Shown here: positions 24,107 through 33,500 of the stretch, in pieces
Layout: each line of letters opens with the position of its first letter
How positions within the stretch are numbered: position 1 is the stretch's first letter
DNA from: Argonema antarcticum A004/B2
Lineage (GTDB): Bacteria > Cyanobacteriota > Cyanobacteriia > Cyanobacteriales > Aerosakkonemataceae
Length of the DNA stretch: 34,280 nucleotides
NCBI RefSeq assembly: GCF_023333585.1
Contig: NZ_JAIQZN010000044.1
Coordinates: 1 to 34,280, forward strand
Reading direction: 5' to 3'
Notes under the pieces: generated by a model
The model's input: only the letters and a program-made list of their open reading frames with translations
Databases searched by the model: none
Told to the model about the DNA's origin: nothing
Translations under genes and position numbers: made by a program

Positions 24107-25804
24107 TCATCTATGTTCTTTTAAGATTTTATCAACATAAATAAGCAATTCACCAGCCGTTACCTCACCCTGTTGCTCGATAGTAGCCGATGGTGCTAAA
24201 TCTTTTAGCAGTTCCACCGCCGCCGCCAACATTTTTCCAGCCCTGGTAGCATTCCCTTCTCTCTTATAAAGAAAACCGAGTTCAAGATAGGCCGAAATAG
24301 ACGATGGTGCCAGATAAATAATTCTTTTCAAATAAAATTTTGCTTTTTCAATATCTCCCTTTTCTTCAGCAATATGTGCCAAAAGGTAGCAAGGTAGGAC
24401 GGAGAAAGAATCTAGTTCAAGTGCTAGAGAGCCGTAGTAAGCTGCTTTGTTATGTTCCCCTAAATTCGCATAGGCTTGAGCTAGTAAGTAATAAGCACCA
24501 AAATTACTGGGCTGTAACAAAATCAATTGTTCTGCTTGTTTAATCGCATCAACATAAGCTTTCCTGTCGAAGAGTTTTTCTGCCCGAATCAGGATGTCAT
24601 GTTCTGTTTTTTTATCAAAAAGCGGTTCTGTTTCCACCCGTGTTAATTGTTTACCAAAATGGGGGAGATTGCTAGCAAGCGATGGGGGCTCTGTATTACT
24701 GGGATTAGAGGTTGGCAATGAAGTTAACTGCAAAGGTGATTTTTTTTGCTGAATCTTTGGTGTTACTGCAATATCTTGCTTGGCGACATATTGCATAGCT
24801 TGCTCTATGGAATTAGCCTGCTCAGAATCAACCTTTTGGCGATAATCTTGCCTAGACTCCCTTGGGAGAGATTCGCTAAGATTAAGATCGGCTTGTACAG
24901 AGTCAAAAGCTTCAAACTGCGAAGTTTTGCTGCGTTCGTATAGCACTGATTCCGGCCAAGATTTCACCTGAAAGCGACCAATATCTTGACCGTAAAGTTC
25001 GGTATGTCCCGTAATAAGGCAGCCCCCCGGTGCCAGGGTGTTGTAAAATTTTTTCACTACAATTGAAATAGCTTTGAATTGAAAATATACAAAAACGTTA
25101 CGACAGACAATAAGATCCATATTATTGATGTCGGAACTGGGGTTAGGAAAGTTATCTTTGACTAAATTTCCATAACTAAACCTTACCATCTTGCGAATAT
25201 TTTCATCAACTTTCCATTCTGTTTGACGCTCGGAGAAATACTGCATTTTTAAATGAGGATCTACTAAGCGAAATGACCAAGGACTGTAAATTCCATGTTT
25301 GGCTTTTTCAATGGCTTTTTGATTTAGATCTGTTCCTAAAATTAATATCTTCCAATTATCTAAATCTGGCAGCAATTCGTAGAGAAGGATAGCCAAAGAA
25401 TAAGGTTCTTCGCCCGTTGAGCATCCGGCACTCCAAAGACGCAGGGTTTTCTTCTCGCCTCCTTTGATGTTGGTTTCTTTGTTTTTTGATTCTATTAATT
25501 GCGGCAGAATCCTATTTCTCAGGAGCGCAAACTGACCTTTATCGCGAAAAAAATAACTTTCCCCAGTCGTTAATAGGCGTGTCAGTTCTCTCCATTCCCG
25601 TTCGCGTGGGGTGTCCTCAAAAGATTCGTTCTGTTCGGGATGAGGCTTTAGAAGTTGATAATAATCCTCTGGACTTGATAATCTAAGTAATTTGAGCCGC
25701 GCCCAAATTGTTTTAGCTAAACTTTCCCTATCCTGCTCCCTGACGTGCAAACCTGTGTTAATTGAAATCAGCCCGATAAAACGCTGTATTAAAGCCTCAT
25801 TCAT
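24107..25804 (-). CDS. cheR: CheR methyltransferase with C-terminal TPR domain
   Basis: A 565-residue protein. The CheR N-terminal helical domain covers about 1-75, and TTGESYFFRD is the family's substrate-side motif. The SAM-binding domain has LWSAGCSTGEEPYSLA near 121-136 and ILGTDLNQ, with CRNVFVYF and GGCLITGHTE further on. After a Ser/Pro/Gln linker (about 280-400), TPR-like helices fill about 405-530 (QLILLQPSNFGAYYLLAQAY, AYLELGFLYKREGN). It methylates receptor glutamates; the TPR part probably binds partners, as in FrzF and WspC. ATG 25804 was chosen for AAGGA 8 nt upstream, over an in-frame GTG at 25822. It is the first gene of the minus-strand che series. Confidence 0.94.
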   Translation of the reverse strand: MNEALIQRFIGLISINTGLHVREQDRESLAKTIWARLKLLRLSSPEDYYQLLKPHPEQNESFEDTPREREWRELTRLLTTGESYFFRDKGQFALLRNRILPQLIESKNKETNIKGGEKKTLRLWSAGCSTGEEPYSLAILLYELLPDLDNWKILILGTDLNQKAIEKAKHGIYSPWSFRLVDPHLKMQYFSERQTEWKVDENIRKMVRFSYGNLVKDNFPNPSSDINNMDLIVCRNVFVYFQFKAISIVVKKFYNTLAPGGCLITGHTELYGQDIGRFQVKSWPESVLYERSKTSQFEAFDSVQADLNLSESLPRESRQDYRQKVDSEQANSIEQAMQYVAKQDIAVTPKIQQKKSPLQLTSLPTSNPSNTEPPSLASNLPHFGKQLTRVETEPLFDKKTEHDILIRAEKLFDRKAYVDAIKQAEQLILLQPSNFGAYYLLAQAYANLGEHNKAAYYGSLALELDSFSVLPCYLLAHIAEEKGDIEKAKFYLKRIIYLAPSSISAYLELGFLYKREGNATRAGKMLAAAVELLKDLAPSATIEQQGEVTAGELLIYVDKILKEHR

Positions 25805-25933
25805 CAAAATAGTCCTTTGCACGAGATGTAGCTATCCTTTTACTTATAACTTATAAAACGCCGGAATCATAAAAAAATACAGTTTATTGTCTGATTCTTT
25901 ACGATAAGTTAGTATATTTTATCCGCAAAAAAA

Positions 25934-26129
25934 GGCTCTTCCGTGCTTACTATGCTATGGCGACCGGGGCGACCGGGGCGACCGGAGAAAAGAAATAAAA
26001 ATGGGCTCTTCCGTACTTACTATGCTATTTGAGTAGAGGGGGAGAGGGGGAGAGTGGGAGAGGGGGAGAGTGGGAGAAGGGGAGAGTGGCAGAGTGGCAG
26101 AGTGGGAGAGGCGAAAAGAAATAAAAATG
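25934..26129. repeat. Duplicated cassette with two different tandem-repeat cores
   Basis: Cassette 1 (25934-26003) has a 25-nt left flank (GGCTCTTCCGTGCTTACTAT then GCTAT), three perfect GGCGACCGG units (25959-25985), and a right flank GAAAAGAAATAAAAATG. Cassette 2 (26004-26129) has the same left flank with one change, a long purine array of GGGGGAGAG and GTGGGAGA type units, and the same right flank at 26113-26129. Confidence 0.9.
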
Positions 26130-26174
26130 TTCTTAGGTGAACAAAAGCATAGCAACTCCGAAAGAGCCCAAAAC

Positions 26175-26234
26175 AAGGAAGCCACTGTGTTTTTACTCAG
26201 CACTAAAGCCGAAGCACTCAGCACTTTGCTATAC
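26175..26234. repeat. Dispersed repeat shared with 16551-16588
   Basis: Both copies begin AAGGAAGCCACTGTGTTT and end TTTGCTATA. This copy carries about 20 extra bases made of repeated CAGCACT/AAGCACT heptamer-like units. Confidence 0.8.
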
Positions 26235-26437
26235 GTGCTGGTGGGGCGATTTAGTATTCGCTCTAGAGGCATGATAAACCGGGTTTTTTGGGTTTTCAAG
26301 GTCGATATTTCGTTGATTATAGCGAAAATAAACCTGTTTATGGCATTAATGAATCGGTGTTCTAGCACACGCAAAGCTCTTGAAAGTTGTGCGTTATAAA
26401 GTCTACAATTATATTTAAAGGATAGGGTAAAAAAAAT

Positions 26438-27271
26438 ATGCCCAGTAATCGTCAACAGCCAATTATCATCACAGGTGCAGTATTAGCAATTTTAATACAG
26501 CCGATCGCTTGGAGCAACGTTTCTCTCGATCGCACATCCAGCCGACTGTCAATTAAGCTACACTTCAACTCAAAAGCCTTAACCGATCCCCCAACACCTG
26601 GGACAGATATTCAGTATACGCCGCCCAACCGGGGGGCTCCTGAAATCACCGCATCGGGTGGGACTCGTCTTCTTCCTACCACTGAAATTGAAGATGGAGG
26701 CAACCGCACGGAGACTATACCGCCGTCCTGTTCCCAGTCTCAGGTTGTATTGCTTGTTCCTCAAAATCACGTAGGACTGACTGTATCCGCTCGTCCCAGG
26801 TTTTTCTGGTACGTTTCCGATGCAAAATTGGTTCCCATAAAGTTTGAGTTAAAGCAAGTTGGGTCAGATAGGACAGTTTGGAAAGACGATACACTTAGGA
26901 TACCAGCGGCTGGCATAATTGAGCTAAAAATGCCTGAAAACGAGCCGGAACTGACGGAAGGGCAAAATTACTTCTGGTCAGTATCCGTCGCCTGTAAAGC
27001 TGATTCTGGTGAAGTGAAAACAAAGGTTGTCAAGGCTGCGATTAGGCGCGTTGCTCTCACGGAGGAGCTGACAAGACGCCTTGCATCTGCTCCCTCAGAC
27101 CGCGATCGCGCCAAAATCTATGCTCAAAATGGATTGTGGTATGACGCTTTGGAACAACTCTATACAGCTTCCAAATCTAAGCCCAACGAGGAATCAATCC
27201 ATAACGCTTTTTTCTCACTTCTAGAGCAAGCTGGGCTGAAACAGGTGACAGAGCTAGTGCGGCAAAACTAA
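26438..27271 (+). CDS. DUF928 protein, exported
   Basis: A 277-residue protein. The hydrophobic N-terminus (about 8-25) is a probable signal peptide. A Pro-rich stretch then leads into the DUF928 signature: GAPEITASGGTR (66-77), the conserved Cys98, VLLVPQNHVGLTVSARPRFF (104-123) followed by WYVSD, then IELKMPENEPELTEGQNYFW and the Trp-rich core. The C-terminal helices (about 210-277) contain the usual WYDALEQL. DUF928 proteins are a cyanobacterial family of unknown function, often encoded near filamentous hemagglutinin-like exoproteins and TPR/CHAT proteins, as here. The gene is followed after 233 nt by such an exoprotein on the same strand. AAGGA lies about 16 nt upstream of the ATG. Confidence 0.88.
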   Translation: MPSNRQQPIIITGAVLAILIQPIAWSNVSLDRTSSRLSIKLHFNSKALTDPPTPGTDIQYTPPNRGAPEITASGGTRLLPTTEIEDGGNRTETIPPSCSQSQVVLLVPQNHVGLTVSARPRFFWYVSDAKLVPIKFELKQVGSDRTVWKDDTLRIPAAGIIELKMPENEPELTEGQNYFWSVSVACKADSGEVKTKVVKAAIRRVALTEELTRRLASAPSDRDRAKIYAQNGLWYDALEQLYTASKSKPNEESIHNAFFSLLEQAGLKQVTELVRQN

Positions 27272-27504
27272 CAGAGATCAACTGTCGTACACTAAGTACA
27301 AGCGATCGCTATTTTGGCAACCAATTGACACCTCGATCTTTTGAGAGCCTAAAAGTATTTGCTTTACGCATTGTAAAGATTTACTAATAATAGCGACTGC
27401 TGACTGTTTAAACTTACTAGGTATAGCTATCCTTACCAGTAAGTGCATTTATCCTGAGTTTTGACTCGAACGTAGATTTCGGTTGACTTCTTTCGGAGTA
27501 GTCT
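27272..27504. other. Spacer between DUF928 gene and TPS exoprotein gene
   Basis: 233 nt without a gene. It contains a HIP1 site at 27302 and short TTGACTT/GACTGCTGACTG stretches. No hairpin terminator was seen, so cotranscription of the flanking genes is possible. Confidence 0.4.
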
Positions 27505-30500
27505 ATGTCAGCACCAATATCGACAATTACGATCGCCCAAAAGAGTCCAAAGCAATCAGTTGTTAGAAAAACTTGCCTGTGGTTAGCAGCAATTCCTATT
27601 GCGGGAGTAATTGGTGTTAATCGGGTGCAAGCACAACCAATTGTTCCCGCAGCTGACGGGACTGGCACCGTTGTCACGCCTCAAGGTAACCTTTTTGACA
27701 TTACAGGTGGAACTAAGTCTGGGGATGGTGCTAACTTATTTCACAGTTTTACCGAATTTGGCCTCAATCCTGGGCAAATTGCTAATTTTCTATCTCGACC
27801 GGATATTCTCAATATTCTGGCGCGGATAAACGGCGGAAACGTTTCTTTTATTAATGGCCTTATTCAAGTTACAGGCGGCAATTCTAATTTATTTTTAATG
27901 AACCCGTCTGGGATTGTATTTGGTGCTAATGCCAATTTAAATGTTCCGGCTGCCTTTATGGCAACTACAGCTAACGGTATCGGCTTTGGGAATGTTAATT
28001 GGTTTAATGCAACTGGCAACAATAATTATGCAGCACTGGTAGGAAAACCGAATGCTTTTGCTTTCACTATGAGTCAACCCGGAAACATCATTAACTCCGG
28101 GAACTTAGCAGTGGGATTGGGGCAAGATTTAACTTTATTGGGCGGCACGGTTATCAATACCGGGCAATTATCAGCACCAGCGGGTAACATTACTATAACG
28201 GCGGTGCCGGGAGAAAGTTTGGTGCGTTTGAGTCAGCCAGGATATTTGCTGAATTTGGAAGTTAAACCCATAGTAAATACTAGCATTCTACCCAACAATT
28301 GGACATTGCCAATTTCCTCATTGCCGCAAATGTTAACCGGAGGAAGTGGGGGTAATGCCACGGGAGTTACTCTTAACAAAGATGGCAGTGTACAACTAAC
28401 TGGTTCTGGGATTCAGATACCAACAGAAGGGAATACTGCGATCGCATCTGGCACTATTAATGCTGCTGGCGAAACAGGCGGTCAAGTTAACATTTTCGGC
28501 GACAAAGTTGGCGTAATAAGCGCCAATATTGATGTTTCTGGCACTAATGGGGGTGGCAGCGTTCGGATTGGCGGTGACTATCAGGGTAAGGGAACGGTGC
28601 CGAATGCGTCGCGAACTTTTGTGAGCAAAGATTCTATTATTAGTGCAGATAGTTTGCTTAATGGTAATGGCGGTCGCGTAATTGTTTGGTCTGACGATAC
28701 TACCCGTTTCTACGGAAATATTACAGCGCGTGGTGGAAGTCAAAAAGGTGATGGTGGGTTTGTCGAAACATCTGGTAAAAATAGCTTAGATATAGAGGGT
28801 GCTAGAGTTGATGCTAGTGCTGTTGAGGGAGAAGCGGGTACGTGGTTGCTCGATCCTAGAAACGTTTTAATTGGGGATTTTTCTACTGAGGGTGGCGATT
28901 TTAGTGGGGGTAATCCTGATATTTTCACTCCATCGGCTGACGATGCAAAAATTCTTCCAACCGATATTGAAAATGCGCTTAATGCTGGAACTAGCGTCAC
29001 TATTACGACAGGAACTACAGGTAGTCAGGAGGGTAATATTACGGTAGATCTTCCTATTAATAGAACATCTGGTAGCAATGCAACTCTAAAGTTAGATGCG
29101 GCCAATAAAATTGTAGTAAACTCAGATATAATTAATGACTCTTCTAATCCTCTAAATGTTGTTTTGTTAGCTGGTGGCGATATTTCTGTTAGGGGTAGCG
29201 CATCGATTAGCACAAAGGGTGGCGATATAAAGTTTACTAGCACTAATGGAGCGATCGGTAGTTTTGGTACTTTAAATTCTTCAAACGATAGTGGTACTGG
29301 CGGTAATATTATTCTCAATGCTGCTACCAAGGTTGTGGCAAGTACGATCGACGCAAAAGGAGCTTCAGGTAGTGGGGAAATTCGTATTTCTGGTAGCGAA
29401 ATTGACTTTGTTAATACCGTTAGTGGTGGTGCAGTTACGCTTGAGCCTGTCAAAGCCGACCAAAATATTATATTTACTGGCGATAATGAAATCGACACTG
29501 CTGCGCTGGATATCTCGTCAAGCGATATTGGTAATTTGCAGAATATTAAATCTATCACCATCGGACGAACTGATGGTAATGGGATTGTTACTGTCGATCC
29601 AACTGGGGTAAATTTTACTGTTCCGGTGACAATTCAAGCTGGAGGAGCAATTACAGCCAATGGTAATATTACAACGACGGGGAAAGATATCACTATTATT
29701 AGCAAAAATGGCTCGATTAACACGAGTGCAGTTACGGTAGACTCTAGCAGTAGTTTTGTAAATGGGGGATCGATCGCACTTGATGCCAAAGGCGATATTA
29801 TCACAGGTGACATCAAATCTAATGCGCTTGGTAGCGGTAATGGTGGGGAAATTAAACTCACCAGCGGCAGTATAATTGATACAAGTAACGGTAGTCTAAA
29901 TTCCAGTAGTGCTAGTGGAAATGGTGGTGCTATGACTATGACTGCGCCTACTAGCATTACTATCGGGCCGATCGACTCCAGAGGGACACCCGGTAGCGGC
30001 AATATTAACCTTACTAACGATGAAATTAATTTCACTGGTGGATCTAATTCAGTACAAAGTAAAGGTGCAATTAAGCTAGAGCCTTTTACCCCAAATCAAA
30101 ATCTAGCAATAGGCGAACCGGAGGATACTGGTTCTACCACTTTAGATATTACGGCAACGGATATTGCTGCTTTGGATAAAACTGGTTTCACCTCCATTAC
30201 TATCGGACAAGGAATTAGCGGCAATGGTTTAGTTACGATAGAGAAAACAGGAAATATAAATGTTGTTGATGATGTCAAAGCTAGGATCGATTTAACTCTA
30301 AATGCAGGCACTGCCGATATCACATTTAAGGGTGCGATTGGTAACAGTCAACCGCTAGGTAATCTCACTATTAATAATACCAATAAGGTGACGCTTAATG
30401 GCAATATCACTACAACTAACAACCGCACTATTAGCTTTGGAAATTCAAATGCAGTTAGTTTAAATGGCGATACGGCGCTAACAGCAGATGAGATTAACTT

Positions 30501-33500
30501 TAACCAAAAAGCTAATTCTGTCAGCGGTACTGGTAAACTAATTCTTCAACCAACCACTGCTAGTCAAGGAATTGCGATCGGGGGTAGTGGTGATACGGGA
30601 TCTAGTACTTTGGATCTGACATCAACAGATATTGCTGCTTTGAATGATGGTTTTAGTTCGATCGCAATTGGACGTGAGAATAGCACTGGTGTAATTAATA
30701 TTGCTGGGGATGTCACTTTCCAAGATTCTGTATTAATTCAATCTCCTGTAGATGCAGGAACGATCGTAAATAATGGTGGTGCGATCGCAGGTACAGATAA
30801 TGCTTCAATTACCCTAAAAGCAAATCAAAATATCACTCTTGGTAATATTACTTCACCCGCCGGAATTACTATTACCAGCAATAACGGGATAATTGATACT
30901 AAAGCTGGAATTTTAGACTCTTCTGCAAGCGGTACTGGAGGCCCGATCGCACTGACAGCTAAAAGCAATATTGCCACTAAAGATATTTTATCTTTCTCCT
31001 CAGAGACAGGTTCTGGTGGTAAGATTACCCTCAACAGCAGTGAGGGAACAATTGATACTTCCTTGGGAATATTAGACTCATCCTCTAACAACAGTAATGG
31101 CGGCAATATTGACATTAATGCTCCCACCAGCATCACCGCATTTGGCATCAACTCCACAGGAAATATCGGCGGAAATATTAACCTAACTAGCAATAAAATT
31201 AACTTTACTGGAGCAACTGATTCAGTAAAGAGCAAAGGCAATATTCTGCTTCAACCATTTACACCCAGCCAAAATTTAGAGATAGGCACTCTAAACTTCA
31301 ACGCCTTAGTAGATGGTTTTCAATCCATCACAATTGGACGAAATGATGGCAGCGGTGTGATTACATTTAATAGCGCTTTTACATTCAGCGATCCAGTAAT
31401 TATTCAATCTCCATTAGGATCGATTGTGACGTTTGCTCCAATTACAGGAGTTGATGACGCCTCTATTACTATAACTGGAAACACAACCCTTAAAGGAAAT
31501 ATTACTACTGATAAGCAAAATATTAATATTAATGGCAATATTTTAGTCGATAATAATATCGCAGTTACTACAGGCGCTACGTTTGGTGGTAATATTATCA
31601 TCAATGGAAAGATTGATGGCGATAGAGATATCACTTTAGAAGCAGGCACTGGTGATATTACCGTTAGCGGTGATATAGGTAGCACTACGCGACTTGGAAA
31701 TGTGTCGATAGATAATGCTAACAATGTCACAATAGGAGCAATTACTGCTGCTAGCATCACTCAAAAAGTAGGTACAGGCAATACAACTTGGGGAGCTTTA
31801 AATACAAATACTTCGGCTGGAATTAACCTAAAAGGCAATAATTTTAACTTGGATGGTGCAGTTACAACTACTAACTCTGGCGGTTTTACTATTGATAACG
31901 AAAGTCCGCTCAATATTGCCATTACGACTGACTTTAACTTAGATGGAGCGTTCAACCAAATTGGCAAAGGTGAGGTTTCGACAGCAGGCGATATCACTAC
32001 TACGAATGACGATATCAGTTTTAGCAGTCCCGTTATTCTCAGAGGAAATGTTGCTCTCAATACTGGCAAAGGTGTTGGCGATATTAATTTTGGCAAAACT
32101 GTTGATGGCAATTTTGATTTTAACCTAAGTGCTGGAGAAGGGAATATTAATTTTGCTGGTGGAGTCGGTAATCAAACAAGAATAGGAAATCTGATTATTG
32201 ATAATGCTAAGAATGTGAAAGCAGGCGAAATTACTGCTGCTAGTATTACTCAAAATGCGGGTACAGGCACTACTATCCTGGAAACTTTGGATACCAATAC
32301 TACTCAAGGTATTAACTTAAGTAGTAATAATTTTAAATTTGATGGAACAATTGCAACGAGCAACAATGGTGGTGTTACCATCAATAACAGCGGAGAGGTG
32401 AATATTGCCGATGCTGCTGATATGAAGTTGGAAGGAACTTTTAAGCAAATCGGAAAAGGTGCAGTTTTCACTGCCGGAGATATATTTACCAACAATAATG
32501 ATATCCGTTTCGGTGGCGCAGTAATACTGAATGGAAATGTAATATTTAATCCCGGTATAGCTACGATCGCATTTGGTTCCAGTTTGACTGCTGGCAACAA
32601 CCCGTTAACCTTAACAGCAGGCGAAATCGACTTTGGTGGCCCAGTTAGCGGTAGCAGCACTATACTGCTTCAGCCAGCAACTAAGGATAGTAATGTAGCA
32701 ATTGGCTCATCTATACCTGGTGCTTTTAACCTGACAGTTGCAGAAATAGCCAATCTACAAGATGGTTTCAGCAATATAACTGTTGGACGCGAGGATGGTA
32801 CTGGTACAACTACAGTTAAAGATGTTACATTCTCCGATCCTGTGACAATTCGATCGCAGTCAGGCGCGATCGCAGTCAATGGGCCAATTATAGGCACCGA
32901 TAACGCCTCAATTACCCTCGACAGCGACACCACAACCCTCAACGCAGGCATTAGCACAACTGGCGAAAATATCACCGTTGGACGTAGCGTGTTACTGGGC
33001 AATGATGTCACTTTAAGCACAGGTAAGGGAGACATCACCTTTAATGGCACAGTCAACGGCAACAATCAATTGACCCTGAATGTTGGCAATGGCAATGTCA
33101 GGTTTAACGCTGCCGTTGGCGCACAAACACCTCTCAGCAACCTCGATATTATCAGCGCACAAAATGTTTTTGTAGCTGGCGGTGTTAATATCACCAACAA
33201 TCTCTTATTTAATGTACCGATAATTCTCACAGATAATGCCACTTTCAGCGGCGGTGCAGGTAAAGATATTACTTTCAATAACCTGAATAGTGAAGCGGGT
33301 AAAGCTAATAACCTCACACTGAATCCGGGGACTGGTAACATTACTTTCAACGGCGCGGTTAGCGGCATTGGCGACATCTTGATTCTCAGTGCCAATAATT
33401 TGACAGCAGCTTCGACTATAGATGCAGCAAGTCTACAGCACTCAGCCGGAACTGGTGAGATCGGCTTGCTAGGAAATGTTAGCACTACGGGTGTTGGTGG

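Larger units (their letters stand above)
25805..26437. other. Divergent intergenic region with two repeat cassettes
   Basis: 633 nt between cheR and the DUF928 gene. The promoter of the che series should lie in 25805-25930 (AT-rich). 25934-26129 holds two repeat cassettes and 26175-26234 a dispersed repeat also seen at 16551. The ORFs crossing this area consist of repeat translations and are not credible. Confidence 0.7.

Noticed and set aside
25955-26455. A minus-strand ORF with SPTLPLSHSP-type repeats
   Set aside because: It is the translation of the purine tandem array and repeat flanks, with no ribosome site or domain.
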